A stretch of 25,797 bases of DNA from Isoetes engelmannii (Eukaryota > Streptophyta > Lycopodiopsida > Isoetales > Isoetaceae), in NCBI GenBank assembly GCA_011763485.2, contig JAANSK020143344.1, positions 1 through 25,797 on the forward strand, read 5' to 3'. Positions 10,632 through 19,884 of the stretch are shown here, in pieces. Below the pieces are notes generated by a model. The model saw nothing but the letters and a program-made list of their open reading frames with translations. It did not search any database and was not told where the DNA came from. Position 1 is the first letter of the stretch, and every line of letters begins with the position of its first letter. The position numbers were made by a program, and so were the translations under genes.

Positions 10632-10839
10632 ATGAAGCCAACTCATACCGATTCTGCTGCTAATATGCAAAGCCAACCATCTGCACACTCCAAAACTTTG
10701 GGCTACAAGTTTGGTAGCTCCCTCAAGGAGACCCTCTTTCCTGATGATCTATTCCGCCATTTCGCCAGTTCAAAAATAAAAAGAGCCACAGAAAATGCAT
10801 GGGCATATGATTCTTTCATTTTACCTGATGTTGGAGCCT
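10632..10839 (+). pseudogene. Fragment resembling plant sulfate transporter N-terminus (first exon)
   Basis: Open frame starting MKPTHTDSAANMQSQP and continuing LGYKFGSSLKETLFPDDLFRHF. The block LKETLFPDD-FR-F is characteristic of the cytosolic N-terminus of plant SULTR sulfate/proton symporters, just before the first membrane helix (family knowledge). The frame ends at a good donor-like GTAAG at 10840, so this looks like a first coding exon with flanking UTR and intron remnants. The membrane domain is absent. It sits between R copies A and B, suggesting a host gene piece carried by the repeat cluster. The tail after FRHF fits the family less well. Confidence 0.45.
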
Positions 10840-11189
10840 GTAAGAATGCTCATATGCAGTAAGAAAGGTTTAATAAAGTAACTTGCCAATAGGGCAAAGT
10901 AACGATACTGCAGTAACTAAATATGGATATATGACCAGGATCCCGTAGAGTTGAATCCTTGTAAGTCCGGCTGAAATGTTAAGAAACCTGATCCAGGATT
11001 TGACCCCAGAGAGATAACCATGGCAGACTTCCTTTATTCAACCAACGTGCCGCTATTGCGAGCACCTATTGTTTAATACTAGTATGTAGCAACATGTTAA
11101 TTTCTGCATGAATATCGTGCCAGATAATATCATTTGTCAAGCTAAACAGCTGATATGCAACTTACTCATTTGTTAAATGTTGGGAAAGC
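10840..11189. other. Unassigned sequence after the transporter-like fragment
   Basis: About 350 bp with no coding signal or recognised repeat. If the preceding frame is a captured first exon, this would be its intron. Confidence 0.4.
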
Positions 11190-11395
11190 ACGAGCTATGT
11201 CTAGAAAAAGCTTTGATCATGGAAAGGAGATGATACGCCACAGGAAGACTCTCAATACATACTCTATACAGGACACAGTTATAATGTATAACACAATCTT
11301 TAATCCTTACAACTACTACTGCAAAATTGTAAGGTTGGTGTAAGGGTGCTCATGACTTTATTCTTTATTCTTAGGTACAGTCAGGCATACTTGGG

Positions 11396-11812
11396 AGGCG
11401 CGGGATAGTCTCACCCTAGATTGGGTTGTGGATTCCCTCCTCCAGGATCCCGCAGTCAACGGGCCCCCTCCTCTAAGATCCCACTGTTAACTGTGCAATT
11501 AATATTTTACTGTGCAATTTTGGGACCTTTTTTTAGGATCGATGGAGCTCTTCCATCTCGGAGGCGCTCGCTTCGATTCCTCCATCGCTCTTAGCCGCGC
11601 CTCTCCTCCAGCCTATTTCAACCATCCCTGTAGTGATCCCATTCGATTCCATGGCATATCGGGGAAGAAAAACCCATTTAAACTCTGATTTTTCCTATAA
11701 GAGACCATAAATCTGCACCGTTACTGCGCATTAACGTGGGATCCTGTCCTCCGGGATCCCTCAAAAACATACCTCCGAGATCCCCCAATCCAGGGTAAGA
11801 GTATTCCATGCC
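11396..11812. mobile_element. TIR element (MITE-like) inside R copy B
   Basis: Inverted ends of about 30 bp: AGGCGCGGGATAGTCTCACC at the left, and the reverse complement of GGGTAAGAGTATTCCATGCC at the right. Each end adjoins an approximate 8-bp direct repeat (TACTTGGG at 11388-11395, TGCTTGGG at 11813-11820). An 8-bp duplication suggests a hAT-like or Mutator-like non-autonomous element. The interior is rich in GGATCCC and has no coding sequence. It occurs at the same place in copies C and D/E, so it was inserted before R spread. Confidence 0.5.
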
Positions 11813-12038
11813 TGCTTGGGATCATTGGATCCCAAGATAATACCAAGAATATTCTAAATCAAGGGACGGGATACCGAATTTACCGTCATGTCACACCCAT
11901 GTCGAAGAAAATGCTCCCCTACACGTACTTATACACGTATTAATACATGTAAATATAGAAATTACAAAACGGGTTTTCATATACAAATTTCACAAACAAG
12001 CTTCATATAGAAGTTGATATATGAACTTACATGCTTTA

Positions 12039-12615
12039 GGCCGGATTTCCATTACCGACAGGTTTGACAGTGAGGTGGCTTGATAAGTTCGGGGTGGTAA
12101 CAGTCAATTGACGATAATTTTAACTTCTACACTTCCACCAAATAGGAACGGCAGAAGACAGTTATCATAAACAACTAAACTAAACTAAATTCCTCATCAA
12201 TTAACCGCAAGAACCCTATTTTTGCAGCAAATTTAGTCACAAGAATTGATTCTTGAGTATCGCTGACGGAAGCGCAGTGAAGTATGATGGATTTTTCCTT
12301 TTCTTTTGCTTGCAATCGGTCAAAAGTACTGCTTTCAAAGAACCCTAATTTGTTCTTACAAAAGGCTATCTATGTTGCTGGAATTGAGCTCCTGCAAATT
12401 TGATCTGTCTTGATTCATCATCGAAGAAATTTCTGCATGAACTGAAGAAAAAACTTGAGTCTGATCATCGAAAGTACTGAGAGGGACACTGTTGCCACTT
12501 ATACGGCTACCGGACTCAATGGAAAGAGAGGCTATCGGAAAATCGTGACGTGCAGTTCTGTTACTGGCTTCTCTACTGATTAAAAACTGTCGTTGCCGCT
12601 AATCAAAATTTGGCC
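12039..12615. mobile_element. Harbinger/Tourist-like MITE, 577 bp, TTA target duplication
   Basis: The element starts GGCCGGATTTCCATTACCG and ends in the reverse complement of GGCCAAATTTTGATTAGCG, an imperfect inverted repeat with 14 of 19 matching. It is flanked by TTA at 12036-12038 and 12616-12618. Copy E has the unfilled site GCTTTAGAAATTGG (near 21526), which matches the flanks with one TTA removed. A three-base TTA duplication is diagnostic of PIF/Harbinger. No transposase is encoded, so it is non-autonomous. Confidence 0.8.
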
Positions 12616-12857
12616 TTAGAAATTGGCCTCACAAGAACGTTCACAGACAAGCTCTGTAAACAAGCTATGTACAAAAGTTAGCAACAATTTTGTTTCCCGG
12701 CTGCCTCACAAGAAAATTTTGCAAGCAGAGGATTGTGCAAGAAGCGCCACAACTGCATTCCAGACTCATGTTTCTTTCCTTTTGTGTATTTTTTGTTCCC
12801 TAATCATATTTTATCGTTGTTCATGACAGTATGACAGTTTAAATCTTTCCAGTTCCA

Positions 12858-13009
12858 CCAAGAGGTTTAATCTCGTCTTTATTGCCAGTTTTTGGTTTCG
12901 AAGTTGCATCCAGATGTCAGGGATGAGGTTTGGGGCTACCTCCACCTACCTTGGCTTCCCATTGTACTAGTTTTTCAGTTAATATAAATCGTCTCTCGTT
13001 CTTCAAGAA
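12858..13009 (+). mobile_element. 5'-truncated LINE stub with 17-bp target duplication
   Basis: The same 17 bases, AAATCTTTCCAGTTCCA, stand at 12841-12857 and 13010-13026. The 152 bp between them end in an A-rich stretch, and the last third (TTGGGGCTACCTCCACC ... TTGTACTAG ... TTAATATAAAT) resembles the 3' untranslated end of plant L1-type LINEs. Long duplication, 5' truncation and A-rich tail fit target-primed reverse transcription. The corresponding region is deleted in copy E, so the empty site cannot be checked there. Confidence 0.7.
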
Positions 13010-13146
13010 AAATCTTTCCAGTTCCAATCTGCTCTGGGACCTACTTTTCATATTAATTTTTAGTCGTGGGAGGATATTGCAGCAAGAAAGAGTGTCGTAT
13101 CATCTTTTTTACAAAAGGTAGACTAATTTGCTCGTTTGTCAGCATC

Positions 13147-13217
13147 TCATACGTACCATAATTGATGAACATAGACCTTCATCCCAAAGAAATGAGAGGT
13201 AGCTAGCCCAACCAACT
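13147..13217. repeat. Short interspersed repeat, partner at 24368-24450
   Basis: The string AGGTAGCTAGCCCAACCAAC and its upstream ATAATTGATGAA context recur near 24420. Roughly 70-80 bp are shared with scattered differences. Family unknown. Confidence 0.8.
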
Positions 13218-13900
13218 GCAGCACATACCACAACGTCTTGCACAATGTTTGTACTAATATTGTACAACTTCTGTACAAACTTGACACATTAAATCATTGA
13301 AAGGGGCATTTATTATATTAAAAAATTGTAACCATTGAATTAAACCCCCCAGACTCCCCAGTTGTTAATGCTGATATTTGCGCAGGGCGTCCAACAATTT
13401 GCTCGGACTGTTGGATGTCGATTTCGGGCGATCTTCGCCATCAGTAAGTGCGACTCGTGTTTTAAGTTTTCATTAACTATCAGTTTCAAACATGACATAA
13501 AATCAAAGACTGCGATGTGCATTGTATACATATACATGTTGTGACGATCATAAAGATATTCATACTATACAAACATTATACTCGTATGTACAAAAGATGG
13601 TCGTCACACAAATGCAGAAAGGTGAGACAAGGTTTGAATTCGCAACCTTCTAGTTGCGAGCCACATACCTTAGCCAAGTGCACTACCTATTGTCTTTGGT
13701 GGTATTCTCTTGCATCTTTAGCATATGCCCGGTAGCTTCCAGAAAGTCCTAGAACATTTTGGATCTGATTTCTTGATCATATATCAGATTCTTGCTGATT
13801 GTTCGCGTATTTCATGCGTATTTTCCATGTATTTTTCTCGTTCTTCGCGTAGGTTCATGACAGTTCGAACCGAAATCCCTTACCGATTCTTGCATGTTCT
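13218..13900. other. Leader-like stretch between R copy B and gag
   Basis: No coding sequence recognised up to about 13900. It contains a weak tRNA-like segment (13621-13687, minus). No clear primer-binding site for the downstream Gag element was found. Confidence 0.4.
13621..13687 (-). other. Possible decayed tRNA-derived (SINE-like) segment
   Basis: On the minus strand, TGGCTAAGGTATGTGG resembles an A box, and GGTTGCGAATTC resembles a B box with one extra base. A stem of AAGGTT with AACCTT brackets the latter. There is no proper cloverleaf or acceptor stem, so it is not a functional tRNA gene. Confidence 0.2.
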
Positions 13901-13904
13901 GATC

Positions 13905-15557
13905 TTAAGCATTATTTTGTCCGTATTTGGTGTTTCTGTTACTATAGAGGAGATTCCATCCTTGTTACAACAGGTCCAGCACCTTGTGCAAGCGTAATAG
14001 CAGTTGCAGTCGGATAATAAGGAGCTCAGGGAACGGATAGCTTCGCATGAATCAGCCTCTAGTTCTGGATCGAGGCCATTAGAGCCTAAGATTAGCTCTG
14101 TCAGAGAAGTTTGATGGCACTCGGGCCAAGCTTTGCAGTTTTTTTAATTAGATCCGGCCCGTGATTCAGCTCCGTCCGCATAGATATCCCACACCTCAGG
14201 AGCAGGTTGGATTGATTGGCTCTCTTCTCATAGGACCAGCTCTAAGTTGGTTTGCTCCCTTGCTAGTGAGAGGAGCTCCCGAGTTACAAGTCTTTGCTGC
14301 TTTCACTATCAAGCTCGAGGAATGTTTCGGAGACATAGATCGACAGCACACAGCTGTTACAAAACTCAGTAATCTCAGACAAGGTTCCCGTCCAACTTCA
14401 GTATATGCATCGGAATTTTGTCAAATTGCCGTAAATACTGCCTGGGATGATGCTGCTCTACAATACTGTTTTCGAAGGGGCTTCCGTGAGGATGTGAAAG
14501 ATATGTTGCTGACCATGGAGGATCCCAGGACTTTGAATGAAGCAATAAAGTTTGCGGTTTGTTGTGATAATTGCCTTTTTGAGTGTCAGCAAGAAAGACG
14601 AAATTTGGTTGCATCCCCAATTTCACAAGCACCAATAGTTACATTTTATTCTACATCGCCCATGTCCTCTAAGTCAGATGGCCCGGTGCCCATGCAGATT
14701 GATTGTGTGGTTCGAGGGCCCTTCTCTGCGGCCGAGAAGCAGCGCCAAAGAGAGGCTAACCTTTGTCTCTATTGTGGTGGAGTTGGTCATACCGCTCGCC
14801 CATGTCCTCTAAGTCAGATGGCCCGGTGCCCATGCAGATTGATCGTGTGGTTCGAGGGCCCTTCTCTGCGGCCGAGAAGCAGCGCCAAATAGAGGCTAAC
14901 CTTTGTCTCTATTGTGGTGGAGTTGGTCATACCGCTCGTGGATGTCCTGTTAAGCGCCCAAGTCAGCCGGAAAACTTCAGGGGCCGGTCCGAGTAGCAGG
15001 AGTCCGTCGACGGCGGGCCGCTATTTCTCAGACTCCGTCCACACATGAAGAGAGTTATATTCCATCTGATAAGGTCAGCAAGGAGTTTTTTATCTCTATA
15101 TCATTAGAATCAGAGGTTGGGAGGTTAGATGCATTGGCGCAACTTGATACTGGCGTGAATGCTTACTTATGGAGCACGCCATTCCTAGAAGCAGAGTAAA
15201 GCATCATAGTTCTGTCGGGGTGATTGATGGACGTGAGATCTCCTCGAACGCAATAACAAAATGTACTGCACCCCTGCGGTTTCTGTTCGAGGGAGCTTCC
15301 TGCAGCATTTTCTTCAATCTCATCGCCAGCCCACATGCGCCAGTGGTCTTGGGTCTTCCTTGGCTCGAATTGCATAATCCACAGATTGATTGGCGCTCCA
15401 GATCATTTCATTTTGTTGTCTCTTGCCCCAATCTCAGTTCATCCATAGTACTTGCTTTTGCATCATCATCTACGTCAGTTTGTAAAGTATCGTGGGCCCC
15501 TGATTCTGCGCCCAGTCATCTTCCAGTTCTTGTCTCCATTACGTGTCCTGATCACGT
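13905..15557 (+). mobile_element. Ty3/gypsy gag-protease fossil
   Basis: Gag-type sequence includes QLQSDNKELRER, the block VIQLRPHRYPTPQEQVG, LIGPALSWFAPLL, FGDIDRQHTAVTKLSNLRQG and AWDDAALQYCFRRGF, followed by CCHC zinc knuckles (CLYCGGVGHTARGCP) and a protease region with ALAQLDTG and VLGLPWLELHNPQIDWRS. This order is typical of Ty3/gypsy elements, and the Gag resembles the Tf1/sushi/Tcn1 chromoviral type. It is broken by several changes. Reverse transcriptase, RNase H and integrase are absent: sequence switches abruptly to Dicer-derived DNA at 15558. R copy B lies upstream and may be its 5' region. Confidence 0.85.
14657..14936 (+). repeat. 140-bp tandem duplication covering the gag zinc knuckle
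   Basis: The segment starting CGCCCATGTCCTCTAAGTCA is repeated at a distance of 140 bp, giving two copies of the CX2CX4HX4C knuckle. The copies are almost identical, so the duplication is recent relative to the element. Confidence 0.9.
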
Positions 15558-15793
15558 AACCTTATCACGCAGTTACATGACTCAATGTCAAGACCTTCTT
15601 CTGCCACAGATGTAGCCATTAATACATTCACCTAGAGTTCAATTTCAAACTTCATTAAATGTGCTAAATAATAGCACCATATACAAGGATGAAAAAAGGA
15701 GAAAAAACCCTGACAAGGAAAAAAACCCTGACCTCCCCTGTACGGAACATCTTTGTGGTGTGGTATTGTTGTTTAGAATTCTTTGGATGGTGC
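15558..15793 (-). pseudogene. Captured fragment of the Dicer-like gene (exon 11 part, intron 10, exon 10 part)
   Basis: The 236 bp align without gaps to 6220-6455 at a constant offset of 9338 bp, with about six mismatches by eye (around 97% identity). They include 74 bp of exon 11, all 101 bp of intron 10 with its splice sites, and 61 bp of exon 10. Because the intron is kept, the copy was made from DNA, not from spliced mRNA. It is joined directly to the gypsy fossil on the left and to R copy C on the right, with no obvious homology at either junction. It has the same orientation as the parent gene, so it is antisense relative to gag. Confidence 0.95.
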
Positions 15794-16597
15794 GAAAGCT
15801 TGTGATCATGGGGAGGAGATTAAAATTCATAAAAGGATGAAAGAGCGAAATTTTTGTGACAATTCCGGTGCTCGAGCTATGTCTATAAAAAGCTTTGATC
15901 ATCGGGAGGAGATGATACGCCATAGAAAGACTCTCAATACATGCTATACAGGACACAATTATGATCTATCACACAATCTTTAATCCTGACAACTACTACT
16001 GCAAAATTGTAAGGTTGGTGTAAGGGTGCCCATGATTTTATTCTTTTATTCTTAGGTACACTCAGCATACCTGGGAGGCGCAGGATAGTCTTATCCTGGA
16101 TTGGGCAGTGGATGTGGATCCCCTCCTCCGAGATCCCGCAGCCAATGGGATCTCGCACTCCATCCCAGAGGCGCTCGCTTTGATTCCTCCATCGCTCCTA
16201 GCCGCGCCTTTGCTCCAGCCTATTTCGACCATCCCTGCTATGATCCCATCCAATTCCATGGCGTATCGGGGGGGGAGAAAAACCCACACCTAAAAAATTC
16301 TGATTTCCCCTATAAGGGACAGAAACCTGCATTGTTACTGCGCAGTAACGTGGGATCTCGTTCTCTGGGATCCCCCAAAAAATACCTCCGGGATCCCCCA
16401 ATCTAGGGTAAGAGTATCCCACGCCTAGCTACTTGGGATCATTGGATCCCAAGATAATACCAAGAATATTCTAAATCAAGAGATGGGATACCGAATTTAC
16501 CGTCACGTCACACCCATATCGAAGAAAATGCACCCCTACATGTAGTTATATGCATATTAATACATGTAAATCCATAAATTACAAAACAGATTTTCAT
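15794..16597 (+). repeat. Repeat family R, copy C
   Basis: Begins inside a 94-bp unit at GAAAGCTTGTGATCATGG and runs through the core to ACAGATTTTCAT, where LINE-type sequence starts. It contains the TIR element at 16076-16429. It is in the position of a 3' terminal repeat for the gag-Dicer segment, but its ends do not show clean TG...CA limits. Confidence 0.75.
16076..16429. mobile_element. TIR element (MITE-like) inside R copy C
   Basis: Same element as in copy B, 354 bp here. The ends AGGCGCAGGATAGTCTTATCC and the reverse complement of AGGGTAAGAGTATCCCACGCC match at most positions. It is flanked by TACCTGGG (16068-16075) and TACTTGGG (16430-16437). Confidence 0.5.
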
Positions 16598-16639
16598 TAA
16601 AAACAGATTGGTTTGCCTAGGTATCAGTCTTTAAAATTC

Positions 16640-17677
16640 TTGCCCAACAATTTCTTCATCATTATGTTTGAGGCTGAGTCTTCTGTGCGTCAATTGGTCA
16701 ATCGGGGGTGGATGCTATGGGTGAAGCTTATGTTTTGTATCAGTTTTATACTCCAGCTATGTCCACAAGCTTTCTTACAGTTGTGAAAATCCCATGTTGG
16801 TTTCAAATTCTGGATCTTCCTCTGGATATGATGGTGCCTGACTTTTTAGTCTCCATGGCTAACGGTTTGGGTGTGCACCTGGCTCATTCCATTATGCATG
16901 TCCCCAAGATATGTGTGGCTTTGCCTGCTCTGCAGCCTCTACCAACCTCTCTTCCGGTGCGTAGTGGTTCATGGCATTTTCTTTTTCGGTTGAAGCTTCT
17001 TAATGGCTCGGAGATCCAGTGCATGTTCCCATCTATTGTGTTACCAAGTGACCCTGATGCTGCTCATGTTTCGGTGGGGGCTGGTGGTGGCTTTGTGGGG
17101 GGATCCAGCTTCAGATGAGGTAGTTCTTGGTGGTGGCTGGAGTAACCAAGCGGGTACAGGCTTTAATGATTCCACTGATGGTGGTGGGCGGAGTGGTGCG
17201 GTGCGAGGCTTGGGCAAGGGTGTTGCTGACCGCCCAGGTGTGGGCCGTGGGGGCACAGCGCATAGCCCGAGCAGGGGTGCTGCTGATTGCCCAGGCGAGG
17301 GTCGTGATGGCCCAGGTGAGGGTTGTGCATCGGGCCCGGATGATGTTGCTGCGCGTAGGCCTGAGGGCGGGTTTGATGGCCATGCCAGGGGTGGCCCTCA
17401 TGTCAGGCAGGTGGCCAGGATTCATGAAGTATCCCGGGACTCCTTGGTGTTAGCAGTTGATCATGGTGAGTGGGAGGCACAAGGTATTGCTGGGGGTGAT
17501 GCAGAAGGGGAGTCTTTGCCTCGCTGGGGGACCAGGCAGGAAGCTGTGGGCCGTCAGGCATCCCGGGTGGTGAGTTGGGCGGACAAGGTAGATCATATCT
17601 CCGTGATCAATCCTCTGGCGTTAGAAGATGACCCTGTGGATAGGGAGGTTGGCACAGGTGATTTTCCTATGGGATGA
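16640..17677 (+). pseudogene. LINE ORF1 (DUF4283-like nucleic-acid-binding protein)
   Basis: The start region reads FEAESSVRQLVNRGW. After a frame change near the G run at 16704-16708 it continues LYQFYTPAM, ILDLPLDMMVPDFLVSMANG and LGVHLAHS, matching the DUF4283 domain of plant LINE ORF1 proteins (F.....R.VL..G.W, LPL, I...LG). From 17003 another frame continues through a glycine-rich linker (about 17100-17420) to a tail VVSWADKVDHISV, ending in TGA at 17675-17677. No zinc knuckle was seen. At least two frame changes make it non-functional. Confidence 0.7.
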
Positions 17678-18689
17678 GTAGGTCAATCTTGAGCTGGAAT
17701 GTGAGGGGGGTGCGGTCCTCTAGTAGTAAGAGGGCCCGCATTTCTTTGGCACTTCGTCAGTTGCGTCCTGACATTGTTTGCATTCAGGAGCATAAGTGTC
17801 ATAGGGGTGATATGTCATGATTGATGGATATGGTTGGTAGACAGTTTGCATCTATTGCCTCTTCTTCTGGGCGGACTAGTGGGGGTACTTTCATTGCTTG
17901 GAGGATGGATGTGCATGTCACATACTCTGCAGCGGATAAGTTTGGTCGGTGGACAATAATTAAGTGGTTAGAGGTAGGACAGGAATGGGAGATCATTAAT
18001 GTTTATGCCCCAAACCAACCTTCCCGGCGGGTGCTTTGTGGGCTACACTCAGGAATAAGTTGCAAAACCTTGGGGGTTTGCAAGTAGCATGGTTGTTGTT
18101 AGGGGATTTCAATATGGTGAAGCGTGTAGAGGATCGCTCTGGTCTGGGCACCCAGGTGGTGCAAGGTTTTGAGAGGGAGCAATGGTCTAGTCTGCTGCAG
18201 GATTTGGCCATGGTCGAGGTACTTGGCAATTTGTCCTTCACTTATTGCAATAGGCAGCTTGGGGCAGGCCGAGCGTATGCTAGGCATGATAGGTGATATG
18301 CTTCCCCCTGTGCCCTGGATGGAGTGCCCTCTTTGCATAGGAGCAATATTTTGTCCACCTCCATCTTTGATCACTATCCTCAGGTGTTGTCCAACCAGGG
18401 TGTTGTTACCTCCAGGCCCTCTACGACGGTGTTTCGTTCGAACACCCGGCTTCTGGCAGATGAGGATTTCTCGGCTCGGTGCCAGGAATTGTGGCTTGAT
18501 ACTTTATCTTCTATGAGCGGTACGTCAGGAATGGTGGCAGCATTGGCCAGAGTGAAGCGCTTTGCTAAGGTTTTTGGTAGGCAGCGGGTTCAGCAAGAGC
18601 GGCAAGAGCTTCACCTTCTCTATCAAGAGCTGGAGAGGATTCGGGCACGGCCATCTGATGGCATTCGTGAGAATATTGTGTTACAGTGA
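17674..18689 (+). pseudogene. LINE ORF2, endonuclease domain
   Basis: ORF2 starts MSRSILSWNVRGVR, with the ATG overlapping the ORF1 stop as ATGA. APE-endonuclease motifs follow: SWNVRG, PDIVCIQEHK (catalytic Glu), IINVYAPN, LLGDFNM and FDHYPQVL (the usual SDH is FDH here). Broken by an in-frame TGA at 17818, a frame change near 18030, a TGA at 18294 and another at 18687. The part from 18400 (TTVFRSNTRL ... YQELERIRARPSDG) is the linker before the reverse transcriptase. Confidence 0.88.
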
Positions 18690-19884
18690 ATTGTTTCCCT
18701 AGAGCAGGTCAAAGTTAAAGAGGCGCGGGTGAAGGCAGGCTCACCTGGCTGAAAGAGGGGGACACTAGTTCGTCGGTGTTCTTTAGGGCAGCTAGGCAGC
18801 GGCGGTATGGGGTATCTATGGCATCCCTTGTTTTGCCCGATGACTGGACCTTGGAGGACCCTGCGGACCTGCAGCGGTATGTGCATGCTCATTTTTCTGG
18901 ATTCTTTGCACATCACACTCTTCCCTATGAGCAGGAGATGCAGGATCTTGTTCTGGCTGCTGTGAAACCATCTATCTTGTCTCATCTTCGGGAGAGTTTG
19001 GAGCAGGACCTTTTGCGGGAAGATTTATAGCGGTTGCCTGCATGTGCATGGCTAAGGATAAGTGTCTTGGGTTGGATGGTATTCCCGTGGAATTTTTCCA
19101 GACTTATTGGGAGTGGGCTGGTGAGTCGGTGTATCAGGTATATCTTGAGCTATTGTGCTCCCCTCAGATGGATAAGATTCTAAATACCACCTGCATCTCT
19201 TTGATCCCTAAGGTTAAGCAGCCTTCCACTATTAATGATTAGAGGCCTATCTCTCTGTTGTCCTCTGTATATAAAAACATTGCGAAAGCCTTAGCGGAGA
19301 AGATTAAGCCGGTGTTGACTTCCTCCATTAGTAAGGTTCAGTCTGGGTTTATTCCTGGAAGAAACATTTTGACTAATGTTGCTGCAGCCTATGAGGGGCT
19401 CTATTGGGCGAGGAGAACAGGTCAAGGCATTGCTTATCTTAAGCTTGACTTTCCTAAGGCTTATGATAGTGTGCGCTGGGAGTTTTTGTTTGCTATGCTC
19501 TTGGCCTTTGGCTGTGGTCCCCGCTTTACAGATACAGTTATGAAGCTTCCTAGGTCAGCAGGGGCTACTGTGGTGTGTCAGGGCGAGCCCTCTTCCTTCA
19601 TTTCTTGAAGAGGGGTTCGGCAGGGCGGATGCCCTTTGGCTCCGTTCTTGTTGACTGTGGTAGCAGAGGCGTTGGCTCAGTTGCTTTTGGCTTCGGTAGA
19701 GGAGGGTGTGGTGGATGGGCTCCGGATGCAGGATGGTAGCCAGCAAATTATTAACCAGTTTGCGGATGACACCTTCCTCTTTCTGGTGGCAGAAGAGAGG
19801 AATTTGCGGAATGTGAAAGGCTCGTTGGATACCTTTTCTTTGGCCTCTGGCATCCTTTTGAATTGGAAGAAGTGCTCGACACAA
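18690..19884 (+). pseudogene. LINE ORF2, reverse transcriptase domain (truncated)
   Basis: Order of RT blocks: FFRAARQRRYG, DKCLGLDGIPVEFFQ, ISLIPKVKQPS, RPISLLSSVYKNIAK, SGFIPGRNI, AYLKLDFPKAYDSVRWEF, RGVRQGCPLAPFLL and the catalytic FADDTFLFL. From 19042 to the end a single frame is kept, apart from stops at 19240 (TAG, before RPISLL) and 19606 (TGA, before RGVRQG). Frame changes lie near 18740 and 19025. It ends in SLASGILLNWKK, a few residues short of the last RT block. Confidence 0.92.

Larger units (their letters stand above)
11190..13144 (+). repeat. Repeat family R, copy B, with nested insertions
   Basis: Begins inside the third 94-bp unit (CGAGCTATGTCTAG) and extends furthest: through the GGATCCC-rich core, the CTTGGGATC-ATTG-GATCCCAAG hairpin, TACCGTCATGTCACACCC, and a tail (GAAATTGGCCTCACAAG ... 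TTTGTCAGCA) shared with E. It is interrupted by a Harbinger-like element (12039-12615) and a LINE stub (12858-13009). TGTCACACCC resembles a common plant LTR start, but the same flank occurs in C and E, so LTR limits are unresolved. Confidence 0.7.
16600..19884 (+). mobile_element. L1-type LINE, 3' part missing
   Basis: Non-LTR retrotransposon with ORF1, an APE-type endonuclease and reverse transcriptase in the usual order. It stops after the FADD box, where R copy D begins, so the RT thumb, any RNase H, the 3' UTR and the tail are lost. The lesions are few (about four frameshifts and several in-frame stops), so the copy is not very old. Its GC content is clearly higher than the surroundings. 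It sits exactly between R copies C and D, and no target duplication was identified. Confidence 0.9.

Noticed and set aside
9850-13144. R repeats as Helitrons
   Set aside because: Helitrons capture genes and were considered, but no TC start, CTRR end with terminal hairpin, or AT target site could be placed at consistent positions.
13621-13687. Functional tRNA gene
   Set aside because: Only A- and B-box-like strings are present; no acceptor stem or complete cloverleaf can be formed.
15645-15956. 103-codon minus-strand frame over the Dicer copy
   Set aside because: It only reads through the copied intron and into an R repeat; not a gene.
16101-16406. Open frames inside the R repeat core (also 10285, 20978)
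   Set aside because: They recur because the repeat recurs, differ in frame and content between copies, and match no family.
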